Position numbers and translations under genes: made by a program. The notes beneath the pieces were generated by a model, which was not told the DNA's origin, searched no databases, and saw only the letters and a list, made by a program, of their open reading frames with translations. Shown in pieces: positions 1 through 8,494 of a stretch of DNA of 64,000 nucleotides (position 1 is its first letter; each line of letters begins with the position of its first letter). The stretch is from Armatimonadota bacterium (lineage in GTDB: Bacteria; Armatimonadota; Chthonomonadetes; Chthonomonadales; CAJBBX01): contig JAPLCQ010000092.1 of NCBI GenBank assembly GCA_026392115.1, forward strand, positions 62,001-126,000. The letters are read 5' to 3'.

Positions 1-1784
1 ACGAAGGGCCGGTCAACGGCGGCGAGCTTCTTGTTGAGGCGCCACATGCCGGGGTCGTCGTACCATCCCGCCATGCCCAGGTCCATCCACCATGTGCCGA
101 AGTTCCGGGTGGCTTCGTTCACCACGTTTCGCGCCAGGACGTTGTAACTGGCCTCGGGCGTGGACGTCCGGGCGATGGCGTCCGGGCCGTCGGGGCTCAT
201 GTGGGTGCGCGTGTCGTCCTCTTGCAGCCACATCTTGCCGGCGATGGCCACGCTCTCGGCGCAGGACATGGTGGGACCGGTCTGGCCGAGCCCGCGGTCG
301 CCGTAGGAGATGGGCGAGCAGACGATGTCGATGTCCGGGCAGCCGAGGATGCGCCGCATGGCGTAGTGGCCGCTGGCGCCCGATCCCAGTGCCACCGCGC
401 CGAACTCGAAGGCGTAGCCGTAGAAGACCACCACCAGCTTGCGCCCGCCGGAGGCCTTCCGGCACGCGCCGGCGATGCGTGTGACGAGGTCCGCCATGGC
501 GGCCTGCTGGTGTTCGGTGAAGTCGATGAGCCGCTGCTCGGCGCCGGGCACGCGGAGGACGCCGTTGGGCGCGGCGCGGCGGCTTGCGGCGTCCGGCACG
601 GTGGCGGCATCGAGGGTCGCCGCTGGGGCGCGCCAGGCGGCCCGCAGTGCGGCATCGGTCCCGTAGCGGCGGCGCAGCCAGACGCGCCAGGCGTCGCGGT
701 CGGCGGGGGCGTAGCCGTTCAGACGGTTCTCCCAGGTGTCCAGGTAGAACCACTCGCCGGTGTTCTGGCCGGAGGGGTGGTAGCCCGCCATGCGGTCGGG
801 ATAGCGTTCCTCCAGGTGCTCCACCAGCGCGCGGGCGGCCTCGGCGGCGTCGCGCTGGTAGGTGGGCGAGGCGGGCACGGCGCAGTACTGCCGCAGGCCG
901 TTCTCCCACTCCATCATGTCGTCGGGGTGCGCCTTGGCCCACCAGGCGGGCGGCTCCATGCCGAAGCGGGGGATGCAGAGGGCGCGGGGATTGGCCGCCA
1001 GCACGCGGTCGACTTCGGCGTCCACGGGCGCCCAGTCCGCCGGCTTGCCCGGCTCGGGCCAGGGCGTGGGCACGATGAAGGTGACGAAGTCGACCCCCGC
1101 GGCGGCGGCGAGCTTGATCTGCGACTCGAAGCGCCCGGGAGGTCCGCCCAGGTGCAGGAAGACCTCACCGGGCTTGTAGAAGGCCACCGATATCTGCCGC
1201 GCCGGCTCGGCCCTGCACCAGAACGAGACGTGGTACTTGCGGCCTTTCGCCAGCGCCAGATTGGCGGCGTGGTAGACGTGGTAATCGGGCCATGCGCCGG
1301 AGGGCGGGGCCTTGAGCCGCACGCGCAGTGCGGCGGAGCCTCCTGCGCCCGCGCCGGGCTCAACGCCTTCGGTTCCCACGGTGTTGCGGGCATCCTCGGG
1401 GAAGCGTATCCATTGTGCGCCGAAGCTGCCCGGGCCCTGGTCGAAGTTGGAGGTCACTACCACGCTGCCGGTCTCGGCATCGGTGACGCGGATGTCGTCC
1501 ACATCGATGACGCCGGGGTTTTGGCCGAAGCGGAAGTGCATCGTGCCCTGCCCTTCGGAGTCGGCCCCGGCCTCGAAGTCGAACTCAACGCGGCGGGCCT
1601 GCGGACCCGCGTCGATGGGGTTCGAGCCCGGCCCGCCGAAGAACATCCGGGCGCGCACGGGCTTGCCGTTCACCAGAAGCCGCGGCGCGCCGTTGACGAC
1701 GGAGACCCGCGCCGTCAGCTGGGCCATGGCCCCGGCGGCAGCGACGGCAAGCGCCAGAGCGAACGCCGGCTTTGAGTAAAGCAT
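1..1784 (-). CDS. Secreted GH42-like beta-galactosidase, C-terminus cut by window edge
   Basis: The reading frame starts at an ATG at 1784 and stays open to base 1, giving 594 codons with the C-terminus missing. A good ribosome site (AAAGGAG, six bases upstream) fixes the start. Residues 1-20 form a hydrophobic signal peptide ending AAAGAMAQ. A jelly-roll-like binding module with VDDIRV and a FDQGPGSFGAQWIRF segment follows. The middle is a TIM-barrel region with SGQNTGEWFYLDTWENRL near residue 340, then DAWRVWLRRRYGTDAALRAAW. That pairing of a putative acid/base Glu (GEW) with WLRRRYGT is typical of GH42-type galactosidases. It is the last gene seen of a minus-strand run beginning near 6048. 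Substrate is inferred from family only. Confidence 0.75.
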   Translation of the reverse strand, partial: MLYSKPAFALALAVAAAGAMAQLTARVSVVNGAPRLLVNGKPVRARMFFGGPGSNPIDAGPQARRVEFDFEAGADSEGQGTMHFRFGQNPGVIDVDDIRVTDAETGSVVVTSNFDQGPGSFGAQWIRFPEDARNTVGTEGVEPGAGAGGSAALRVRLKAPPSGAWPDYHVYHAANLALAKGRKYHVSFWCRAEPARQISVAFYKPGEVFLHLGGPPGRFESQIKLAAAAGVDFVTFIVPTPWPEPGKPADWAPVDAEVDRVLAANPRALCIPRFGMEPPAWWAKAHPDDMMEWENGLRQYCAVPASPTYQRDAAEAARALVEHLEERYPDRMAGYHPSGQNTGEWFYLDTWENRLNGYAPADRDAWRVWLRRRYGTDAALRAAWRAPAATLDAATVPDAASRRAAPNGVLRVPGAEQRLIDFTEHQQAAMADLVTRIAGACRKASGGRKLVVVFYGYAFEFGAVALGSGASGHYAMRRILGCPDIDIVCSPISYGDRGLGQTGPTMSCAESVAIAGKMWLQEDDTRTHMSPDGPDAIARTSTPEASYNVLARNVVNEATRNFGTWWMDLGMAGWYDDPGMWRLNKKLAAVDRPF

Positions 1785-1796
1785 TGTGATCTCCTT

Positions 1797-1837
1797 TGAC
1801 ACTATTGACAGTGCTGACAGTATTGTCAATGAGGTCA
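1797..1837. repeat. 41-bp imperfect dyad built from 9-bp TGACA/TGTCA units, copy 1
   Basis: Five half-sites (TGACA, TGACA, TGACA, TGTCA, GGTCA) begin at 1797, 1806, 1815, 1824 and 1833, exactly 9 bp apart. The whole block is a near-palindrome. On the transcribed minus strand it begins with the TGA stop of the four-helix protein and ends next to the ribosome site of the GH42-like gene. It can fold as an intercistronic hairpin or act as a multi-site operator. A near-identical copy lies at 2610-2650. Confidence 0.75.
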
Positions 1838-2593
1838 GGCCTTTTCGAACGGCCGGATGCCCTTGCATTCCGGGTAGGCGCCGCAGCCCCAGAACTCGCC
1901 CTTGGCCGATCTGCGGCGGCGCATGGGCCAGCCACAGAGCGGGCACTCCGGGCCGGCGTCGCGCTGCGTCTCGCGGGCTTCGAGGCGAACGGTGGTGAGG
2001 CGCTCACTGAAGCCGCCGCCCTGCTCGAACGCTTCTCCCTGAGCTTCGATGAGCCGCTTCAGCATGGCCATCGCCCGCGTGATGATGATCAGCATGGCGT
2101 TGGCCACCACCAGCCCGTCGTCGCTGTCGAGCCACCGGCGGTACTTGGACCGCTGGGCCAGCACGTGCTTGGCCGATTCGTGGATGAGGTCGTCGCTGAA
2201 GGGCGCCGTATCGAGCGTGACGGCGCTCACCGCCTGCGCCTCGGGCGAATGGACCGACCAGGGCAGGCTCCCCTTCGCGAGGATGACGATCTCGTAGTCG
2301 CCGCGCAACTCCCCGAGGCTGGCTCGCGCCACGTCGGTGAGGCGCATTTCGGTGTCCTTGGATGTCGCCGAACGCTCCGAGCCTTCGATGATGTTCTGCC
2401 GTCCGCTCCGCGCCGCCTGGGTCATCTGGTCGTACTGCCGCCCCTGCGGGTCCCAGAACCTGGCCGATGCCTCGCGGGGATCCCAGGTGAGGAAGCGTCG
2501 GCAGTAGCTCAGCGTCTCAAGGTGGATCAGGGTCGCGAGCGTGAAGGCGGGCAGCCGCCGGAATCCGCCGTGCTTGTCGAAGAGCTCAGGCAT
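1835..2593 (-). CDS. Four-helix-bundle suffix-domain protein with C-terminal zinc ribbon
   Basis: 252 aa with a strong AGGAGG ribosome site. Residues 1 to about 130 resemble the four-helix-bundle (S23/Avd-like) family, including SGRQNIIEGSERSATSKDTE and LTDVARASLGELRGDYE. Residues 130-200 are further helices. The C-terminus (about 217-245) is a topoisomerase-I-type zinc ribbon with CPLCG, then GEFWGCGAYPECKG, four Cys in all. The architecture fits NCBI 'four helix bundle suffix domain' proteins, whose function is unknown; RNA or DNA binding is a guess. No signal peptide is present, so it is cytoplasmic, unlike its neighbours. Both ends of the gene abut the 41-bp dyads, and its TGA lies inside one. 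No reverse transcriptase is nearby, so there is no sign of a diversity-generating retroelement. Confidence 0.7.
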   Translation of the reverse strand: MPELFDKHGGFRRLPAFTLATLIHLETLSYCRRFLTWDPREASARFWDPQGRQYDQMTQAARSGRQNIIEGSERSATSKDTEMRLTDVARASLGELRGDYEIVILAKGSLPWSVHSPEAQAVSAVTLDTAPFSDDLIHESAKHVLAQRSKYRRWLDSDDGLVVANAMLIIITRAMAMLKRLIEAQGEAFEQGGGFSERLTTVRLEARETQRDAGPECPLCGWPMRRRRSAKGEFWGCGAYPECKGIRPFEKA

Positions 2594-2609
2594 TGGAACC
2601 TCCTGTCTT

Positions 2610-2650
2610 TGACCTTACTGACATTGCTGACAGTATTGTCAGTGAGGTCA
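2610..2650. repeat. 41-bp imperfect dyad, 9-bp periodic, copy 2
   Basis: Same length, spacing and position as the copy at 1797-1837. TGACC, TGACA, TGACA, TGTCA and GGTCA start at 2610, 2619, 2628, 2637 and 2646. The arms match over about 14 bp each side. On the minus strand it starts with the TGA of the metallopeptidase gene and ends about 17 bp before the start codon of the four-helix gene, next to its AGGAGG. Confidence 0.75.
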
Positions 2651-3361
2651 GGGGCGGGCCTCACCGCGCCCCCAGACCTGCTCCATCAGGGCGTAGCCTT
2701 CGGGGTCGTGGGCCTGCAGCTCCGACCTCGTGAAGGGGTAGAAGTCGTTCTTGCCGAACCAGCACTCCGTCATCTCGGCGAAGTACTCCATCGGGTTGGT
2801 GAGGCAGTAGGCGCGCCTCTTGTCGCCGCGCACGTGCGGCACCGAGTCGTAGATGCCCTTCGCGCGGGCGGCTTCGTAGGCGGCGCGGACGGCGTCGTCC
2901 TTGCCGGCCAGGGCGAAGTGGTGGTAGGCGTGGGCCAGTTCGTGCAGCGCCATCATGGGCTGGTCGGCGCTCCAGGAGACGAAATTGCGCAGGTTGTTGA
3001 TCTCCACGCACCCGGCCTTGTCCGTGTTGTAGCCGTTTTCGCTCAGCCACTGGCGGGAGGGGTGGAACTCGGCCGCGCCGTTGGGCTTGGCGTTCCACTC
3101 CACCCAGAGGCGCACCTTGCGCAGGACCGCCAACCGGTCGGGAGGGACGAGCCTGGTGATCTCCTTGAGCTTGACGGCCAGCAGCTTCAGGGCATCGGAT
3201 GCCTCCGGGTGTTCCAGCGCCTCCGGGTTCACCAGGACGCGAAAGCCGCTCATGCTCCTGGTCCGGTAGGCGCGCGTGGGAGTCGGGCCCGGCGCCTGGC
3301 ATCGCGCGGGCAGGACGGCCGCGACGAGCAGGCAGGCTGTGACGACGGAGGCGGCGGTCAT
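2648..3361 (-). CDS. Secreted HExxH zinc metallopeptidase-like protein
   Basis: 237 aa, starting at an ATG that overlaps the stop of the upstream gene (ATGA at 3358-3361), so translational coupling is likely. Residues 1-20 form a signal peptide. HELAHAYHHF gives zinc ligands H140 and H144 and catalytic E141. The segment TNPMEYFAEMTECWFG supplies a candidate third ligand at E196. This HExxH plus distal YFAE pattern resembles anthrax-lethal-factor-like (ATLF) zincins. Substrate unknown. Its operon position after a secreted GH29-like enzyme suggests it acts on extracellular glycoprotein or matrix, which is inference. Confidence 0.65.
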   Translation of the reverse strand: MTAASVVTACLLVAAVLPARCQAPGPTPTRAYRTRSMSGFRVLVNPEALEHPEASDALKLLAVKLKEITRLVPPDRLAVLRKVRLWVEWNAKPNGAAEFHPSRQWLSENGYNTDKAGCVEINNLRNFVSWSADQPMMALHELAHAYHHFALAGKDDAVRAAYEAARAKGIYDSVPHVRGDKRRAYCLTNPMEYFAEMTECWFGKNDFYPFTRSELQAHDPEGYALMEQVWGRGEARP

Positions 3362-6048
3362 CGGGCGAAGGCCTGTAGCTCGGCCACGCCCATCTGGCCG
3401 CCCTCCTGGTTCTCGCCGTCCGGCTTGATCCCGCGCACACGGATCTTGGTCGCCGCCACCGGGGCGAACTTGTGCTCCCGCCAGGCGTCGGCCGCGCCCG
3501 CGCCGTCTGCGACGGTCACCCACTCGCCGGCCTCGGTGAGGAGGGCCAGCTGGTAGTGCGTCGCCCAGGTGCGGGCGAAGAGGACCTTGAGCCGACCCAA
3601 CGTCGTCGGCTTCTGCAGGTCGACCTCCAGCGTCCATGCCCATTCGTACGCCCCCTGCGCCACGGTGCCCGCGCAGGCGTCGACGGCGTTGGAGGCCCAC
3701 GCCGTGCCGCTGCTGGGAACCAGTTCCTTGCCGCCGTCCAGGCTGAGGAGACGGGCGGGCTTGCCCTCGGCCAGGTTGCCGGGAGCCTTCAGGTCGGCGG
3801 GAAGCTCCGCGGGGACCGGGGCCTGCCGGGCCCGCGGCACGGCTCGGGCCAGATCAACCTGGAAGATCGTGGAGACCGCATCGGCCGTCACGCCGCGTGT
3901 GTCGATGGTCAGCGTGGCGCCCTCTTGCCGGAAGGGCACGGCGCGGCCGGCGTTCAGCCAGGCCACGCGCTCCACGCGCATGGGGAAGGGGCCGGCGGAG
4001 AGCTTCTCGGCGGGGAGGCCGGTCTTTCCCCGTTCGGTCTTCAGCGCGTGGAGGTAGACGCGGCGCGGGTTGGAGGCCGACACCATGGCGTAGCCCCAGG
4101 CGGCGGGCTTCAGGGCGGCGGGGTCCACGTCGGTATAGGAGGGCGTGAGCGGCGGGCGGCCCTCCGGCGCGGCCCAGTCGGCCATGCTCCGATGCGCGTC
4201 GAGGAGGTGCGAGGTCGCGTAGGAGGTGGTGGTCTCCTTGTCGGTATTGGGGAACGCTCCGGTCTGCGGGCTGTGGTCCAGGTTGGCGATGCGCCCCTCT
4301 CCGACCAGCGAGATGGTGAGGCGCAGGTAGTCCCGCCAGTCGGGCAGCAGGTCTCGGCGGCCGTTGTAGGGCCAGAGCATCACCCGCCAGGTCTCCAGCG
4401 CGTGGCGCTTCGGCCAGGTGTCCAGCACGCGCTGAAGGATCGGGTCCAGCGTGCCCGGCCAGCGCCCCCAGCGCTTTTCGGGGACGAAGGAGTAGTCCTC
4501 CACGCAGCAGATGTCCCAGTCGCCGTGGGTGGGGCGGTCGAAACCGTTCACGACGATCACGGTGTCCGGCAGCAGCGTGCGCATCATGCTGTAGACGGCG
4601 TCCAACGAGCTGTGGTCGATGGCGAGCCAGTCGAACCAGATCGCCGCGGGCTTGAAGCGCTTGCAGACATCCTCAAGCATGAGGATCACCTGCTCGTAGC
4701 CGAACTGCGGGGCGGCGAACGTGTTGCCGATGTAGATGCCGAACTTGAGCCCCTCGGCCTCCAGCGCCTCCTTGACGCGCCCCAGTGTGGCGGCGCCCTC
4801 GGCGTCCGGCTCGAAGCGCGACGGCCACCGGAAGACCCAGTCGCCGTTCCCGTAGCTGATGGGGAAGCCGGTGGTGTAGCCCTGGCGCTTCATCAGCTTG
4901 GCCAACCGGGGCCAGTCGGCCGGGGCGAACCGCTCGGGCGCGTGGATCAGGCCGTGGAGCCGGGCGCGCTCGTACCATCGGTTGGGCCGCTCGCGCACCG
5001 TCATCTGGAGCGCGGCCTCGGCGCGGCTTCCGGCGGCGTCGGTCACGCGGAGCGTGAAGGCGTGCTTGCCCAGACGGGCGACGCTCGCGACGGTCCCGAT
5101 GATGCCGCCTGTGGGCTCCAGCGCCAGCCCCGCGGGCAGCTTGCCCGCGGCCAGGCTCCAGCGGTAGGGCGGTTTGCCTCCGGCGGCCTGGAGCGTGTAG
5201 CCCGACGCCTGCAGGGCCAGGTTCAGGCGCTGGCGTGTCTCCGGCGTCCGGGCGGCGAGCTTGGCGACCAGCGGGTGGTCGGCCTTGACGTAGGGCCACT
5301 CGCGGAACGCGACCGGCAGCCGTTCGGCGCACCCCTCCATCCGCGAGGAAGCCACCGCCAGGGGGCCGTCCGGCGATGCGGCGCCGACGAGGCCTGGCAG
5401 GGCGTCGCCCTTCTCGTCGCAGAGGCGGGCGTAGAAGCCGAGCATCCCCTCCCCGCGGTTGCCGACCTTCAGCAGGAGGAGGTTCCAGCCCCGGCGCACG
5501 TTCACGGGCATGGCCGACATGTCCTTGCCCGCGTTGTCGCGCTGGATGCGGAACCAGCCGTCCGGGAAGCCCTGCGGCATGGGCGGCGGGTCGGTGACGC
5601 GGTGCGGGTTTCCCACGTCGGAGCCGCCGACGGGCGCGCCGTTCCAGAAGGCGCGGAACATGCTGTCGGCGCCCACGCGGAGGGTGGCCGTGCGGGCTGC
5701 GGGCGACCATATCCAGTTGGCCGCGTAGACGGCGACGCCTGCGGCGGGCTTGCCGAGCAGGGCGCGGTAGTAGCTGAAGAGGTCGACGTAGTCGTCGTAG
5801 TTCCGGGAGAAGCAGCGGTCATCGAACGGCGTCCAGCCTGCCTCCGCCATCACGGCGCCGGGCCTGGGCCTAGCAGCCTCGACCTTGAAGGGGTGCTGGT
5901 CCATCCCGGCGCCGGCCGTGTTGGCGAACGTGCCCAGCACCAGCCACTGGTTGAGGAACGGGGCCGTGCCGTCCACGCGGGTGCTCGGCGCGGGAAGCGC
6001 CCAGAGGCTGAGGCCGGCGGCGGCCGAGGCGATGACTTCGAGCGACAT
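3358..6048 (-). CDS. Large secreted GH29-like (alpha-L-fucosidase-like) protein with Ig-like and F5/8-C modules
   Basis: 896 aa from the ATG at 6048, preceded by GGGAGG. A short signal-like N-terminus runs to about residue 20. Residues 60-280 look like a beta-sandwich binding region. Residues 300-370 (SGYTLQAAGGKPPYRWSL then GLALEPTGGIIGTV) are a putative-Ig (He_PIG) domain. Residues 390-660 form a TIM barrel containing GRVKEALEAEGLKFGIYIG and KPAAIWFDW near residue 470; the Asp of WFD aligns in character with the GH29 nucleophile. The C-terminal 150 residues have the F5/8 type C (discoidin) pattern. Family is moderately supported, fucose specificity is not proven. It is the first gene of the minus-strand run toward base 1, divergent from the amidase at 6163. 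Confidence 0.65.
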   Translation of the reverse strand: MSLEVIASAAAGLSLWALPAPSTRVDGTAPFLNQWLVLGTFANTAGAGMDQHPFKVEAARPRPGAVMAEAGWTPFDDRCFSRNYDDYVDLFSYYRALLGKPAAGVAVYAANWIWSPAARTATLRVGADSMFRAFWNGAPVGGSDVGNPHRVTDPPPMPQGFPDGWFRIQRDNAGKDMSAMPVNVRRGWNLLLLKVGNRGEGMLGFYARLCDEKGDALPGLVGAASPDGPLAVASSRMEGCAERLPVAFREWPYVKADHPLVAKLAARTPETRQRLNLALQASGYTLQAAGGKPPYRWSLAAGKLPAGLALEPTGGIIGTVASVARLGKHAFTLRVTDAAGSRAEAALQMTVRERPNRWYERARLHGLIHAPERFAPADWPRLAKLMKRQGYTTGFPISYGNGDWVFRWPSRFEPDAEGAATLGRVKEALEAEGLKFGIYIGNTFAAPQFGYEQVILMLEDVCKRFKPAAIWFDWLAIDHSSLDAVYSMMRTLLPDTVIVVNGFDRPTHGDWDICCVEDYSFVPEKRWGRWPGTLDPILQRVLDTWPKRHALETWRVMLWPYNGRRDLLPDWRDYLRLTISLVGEGRIANLDHSPQTGAFPNTDKETTTSYATSHLLDAHRSMADWAAPEGRPPLTPSYTDVDPAALKPAAWGYAMVSASNPRRVYLHALKTERGKTGLPAEKLSAGPFPMRVERVAWLNAGRAVPFRQEGATLTIDTRGVTADAVSTIFQVDLARAVPRARQAPVPAELPADLKAPGNLAEGKPARLLSLDGGKELVPSSGTAWASNAVDACAGTVAQGAYEWAWTLEVDLQKPTTLGRLKVLFARTWATHYQLALLTEAGEWVTVADGAGAADAWREHKFAPVAATKIRVRGIKPDGENQEGGQMGVAELQAFAR

Positions 6049-6162
6049 GTGTCCTCCCATCGGGCGATGCCCCGGCGCCGTGCCGGAACCTCCCACACTA
6101 TACTGCCCACCCGGCGGAATGCCGCGCGAACCCCGCGCGTCCGCGGCGACGTATGCCATTGC

Positions 6163-6774
6163 ATGGCCGCGACCCGGAACAGCCACAACCACATGCCCAC
6201 GCCTCGGGGCTTGCCTCGGGCGTGGCGGGCGGCAACATGGCTGGCGGCGTTCGCGGGGCTGGCCATCTCCAGCGTGCCCATGCCCGAGGCGACCTGGCGT
6301 CTGGCGCCCTCGCCGAACTGGGACCAACGTGCGGGCGGCATGCGGCCGGACACGGTGGTGATCCACTCCACGGCGGCTTCCGGCCTCTGGCTGAACGTGC
6401 GCTACCTGCGGAACCCTGAGTCGCAGGTCTCATCGCACTTCGTCATCGGGAAAGAGGGCCAGATCGTGCAGCTCGTCGGCCTTGGGCGGCGGGCGTGGCA
6501 CGCGGGCGTCTCGGAGATGGATGGGATGCGCGACGTGAACAGCCGCAGCGTCGGCATCGAGCTGGTGAACCTGAACGACGGGCGCGACCCGTACCCCGAG
6601 GCGCAGGTGCGGAGCGCCGCGGCGCTGATCCGGTGGATGAGGCAGATCTACGATATCCCGGACGAGAACATCGTGACGCACGCCGAGGTCGCCCGACCGC
6701 CGGGCCGCAAGAACGACCCCGCGGGCTTCAATCTGCGCGCCCTGCGGCGCAGGAGCAGGCCGGCGGACGAGTGA
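6163..6774 (+). CDS. Secreted N-acetylmuramoyl-L-alanine amidase (Amidase_2/AmpD-like)
   Basis: 203 aa from the ATG at 6163; the in-frame ATG at 6193 gives a cleaner signal peptide (basic start, then WLAAFAGLAISSVP) and may be the real start. Zinc and catalytic positions of the Amidase_2 fold are visible: VVIHSTA (H68), GIELVN (E133) and VTHAEVARPPGRKNDPAGFN (H173 and D185). The enzyme should cleave the MurNAc-L-Ala amide bond in peptidoglycan outside the cytoplasm. It is divergent from the GH29-like gene, and its stop lies 3 bp from the stop of the caspase-like gene on the other strand. Confidence 0.85.
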   Translation: MAATRNSHNHMPTPRGLPRAWRAATWLAAFAGLAISSVPMPEATWRLAPSPNWDQRAGGMRPDTVVIHSTAASGLWLNVRYLRNPESQVSSHFVIGKEGQIVQLVGLGRRAWHAGVSEMDGMRDVNSRSVGIELVNLNDGRDPYPEAQVRSAAALIRWMRQIYDIPDENIVTHAEVARPPGRKNDPAGFNLRALRRRSRPADE

Positions 6775-6777
6775 AGG

Positions 6778-8268
6778 TCAGGCCCTGGGCAGGATCGTGC
6801 GCTGCTCGGACTGGATCAGGCGCTTGAATCGCGCCCGCAGCGCCGGATCGCCGTTCTCGACCATGTCGTGCGTGAGGACGACGGTCTTGAAGAGGCGCAC
6901 GAACCGCAGAAGCCGGGACTGCTGTATCTCGGCATCCAGGCCCGGGCGTCCCGCGTCGGCGTTGGCCTTGAGCGCCTCCTCGACCGCCGCGTACCTGCCT
7001 GCCGCCCGCTCGGCGGGCATCGCCTTGAGCGCGTCGGCATAGGCGGCCTGAAAGCCGGCGCTGTTCCTGTCGGCCAGCGCGGGCCGGACCTGCTTGAGGT
7101 CGTTACCGGCCGCGCGCAGCGCCAGAACCAGCGACCGGAACCCGCGCCCGCCGCGGGCCATGCCCGCCGGCGATCGGGCATCCCGGTACCGGGCGAATGC
7201 CACCGTGCCGCGGTCGTCGCCGTCCAGCTTGAGCTGCGCCGACAACTCGGTCAGAGCTCCGGCCTGCGCGGGGGTGGCCCAGGCGAGCGCGTCGCGGTAC
7301 GGGCGCGCCAGCAGGTCGGCGTCGGGCGCCGTCGTGTTCGCCCGCAGGAAGACGTCCGATGTGCAGACCGGGACGTCGATGGACTTGTCGTTGATCAGGG
7401 CGTAGCAGAAGGCCTCATCCATGCCCACGCGCCCGTCGCGGTTGGCGTCGGCGCCCGTGGTCTTTCGGCCGAGCCGGTCGATGCCCGTCAGCGCGGCGAA
7501 GAAGTAGGAGGTGAAGTCGTGGTAGTCGGCCTCGTTCACCTCCGGCGTGCAGCCCGCGGCGGGCAGGTTGGGCAGCGATGCGAAGAAGCCGGCGATGTCG
7601 CGCTCCAGCGGCGCGCCTTTGGGCTTCCCGTCCTGGAAGAGGAGGTTGCCGAACGAGCCGGAGAAGCACTGGACCATGACGAGCGCGACGGGCTGCTTGG
7701 CCGGAAGTTGCGCGACCTCGGCGGCCAGCTGCTGCACGGAGTAGCCCGCGCCGCCCCAGAGGTCGTATACGTTGTTGTCCAGGTTGCCGCCCTTGTCCAT
7801 GCTGCCGTGACCGGTGAAGTAGAGCAGCAGCGGGCCGGACGAGGGCTTCTGGGCTCGCAGATCCGCGAACGCCTTGGTGACCGCATCCGTGCTCGAGGGG
7901 CCGTCGATCCGGCCGATCTCCGGCATCCGGTATGTGGTGGAGGGAGCAGCCGAGGCGCCCGGGCCGTTCAGGAGCATTATGAGCAGCTTCTCGTCGTCGG
8001 ATGCGGGCGCGGCGGAGACCTCGGCCAGAACCGACCTGGCCTTGGCGTCGCCGTCGGCGTAGAGCACCGTGCGGGACGCCTTGCGCGGCAGGAGCCTGTC
8101 CACGTAGCGAACGTTGCTCTCGATCGACACCTGGTTGTGGGCCAGATCGGGTCCGCCTCCCACGATCAGGGCCCGGGAGACCATGGAGCGCGGGCCCGCG
8201 CCGGCAAGGCCGGCCGCCAGCGCCGCGAAGGTCCCAAACATCCAACGGGCGATCGATGCGGTTCTCAT
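6778..8268 (-). CDS. Exported caspase-like (C13/C14-type) cysteine peptidase with EF-hand loop
   Basis: 496 aa from the ATG at 8268. Residues 1-25 (FGTFAALAAGLAGAG) form a signal peptide. The caspase-hemoglobinase fold is indicated by LLLYFTGHGSMD (catalytic H154) and, 47 residues on, VMVQCFSGSFGN (catalytic C201). The QCFSGS context is closer to legumain-like C13 than to metacaspases. Residues 274-285, DANRDGRVGMDE, form a canonical calcium-binding EF-hand/dockerin-type loop. The remaining C-terminal half is helical with no recognised domain. The gene sits 13 bp after the small partner of the zeta-type kinase in a minus-strand operon. Because it is exported, a role as an intracellular suicide effector is unlikely. 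Confidence 0.7.
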   Translation of the reverse strand: MRTASIARWMFGTFAALAAGLAGAGPRSMVSRALIVGGGPDLAHNQVSIESNVRYVDRLLPRKASRTVLYADGDAKARSVLAEVSAAPASDDEKLLIMLLNGPGASAAPSTTYRMPEIGRIDGPSSTDAVTKAFADLRAQKPSSGPLLLYFTGHGSMDKGGNLDNNVYDLWGGAGYSVQQLAAEVAQLPAKQPVALVMVQCFSGSFGNLLFQDGKPKGAPLERDIAGFFASLPNLPAAGCTPEVNEADYHDFTSYFFAALTGIDRLGRKTTGADANRDGRVGMDEAFCYALINDKSIDVPVCTSDVFLRANTTAPDADLLARPYRDALAWATPAQAGALTELSAQLKLDGDDRGTVAFARYRDARSPAGMARGGRGFRSLVLALRAAGNDLKQVRPALADRNSAGFQAAYADALKAMPAERAAGRYAAVEEALKANADAGRPGLDAEIQQSRLLRFVRLFKTVVLTHDMVENGDPALRARFKRLIQSEQRTILPRA

Positions 8269-8281
8269 GCCAATCCTCGCT

Positions 8282-8494
8282 TCACGGTTGTGGTCGCGTG
8301 CCGGGTGCGGCCGGGACGGCCACGGCTTCGGGCTCGTCGGGTATCTCGTCCGGCGTGAGCCAGACGACCTCATTGTCGCGCAGGATCGGGATGCTGTGCC
8401 CGGCGCGCTTGTGCTCGGCGATGGCCCTGGCCACCCCCGCCTTGATGCCGGCATCGATGCGCCGGAACAGCTCGCCTCGCTCAAGATGGCTCAT
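8282..8494 (-). CDS. Small protein paired with zeta-type kinase, candidate antitoxin
   Basis: 70 aa. The start overlaps the kinase stop by 4 nt (ATGA, 8491-8494). The N-terminal half is a charged helix (RGELFRRIDAGIKAGVARAI), followed by IPILRDNEVVWLTPDEI and a Pro-rich tail. No database family is recognised from sequence alone. Size, overlap and order suggest the partner of the adjacent zeta-like kinase. Classical epsilon antitoxins lie upstream of zeta, so the toxin-first order is unusual. An independent metabolic accessory role cannot be excluded. Confidence 0.55.
   Translation of the reverse strand: MSHLERGELFRRIDAGIKAGVARAIAEHKRAGHSIPILRDNEVVWLTPDEIPDEPEAVAVPAAPGTRPQP

Noticed and set aside
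201-1775. Long plus-strand open frame (524 codons) opposite the GH42-like gene
   Set aside because: Antisense shadow in very GC-rich DNA; no domain, ribosome site or hydrophobic pattern, while the minus strand encodes a recognisable enzyme.
1835-2593. Accessory protein of a diversity-generating retroelement
   Set aside because: The four-helix fold is Avd-like, but there is no reverse transcriptase, template repeat or variable repeat in the window.
3472-6162. Upstream extension of the amidase frame to about 1100 codons
   Set aside because: Antisense to the GH29-like gene and low-complexity; the amidase has its own start and signal peptide at 6163/6193.
6778-8268. Intracellular CRISPR- or defence-linked caspase effector
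   Set aside because: A clear signal peptide and the absence of any CRISPR or sensor gene nearby argue for an exported role.
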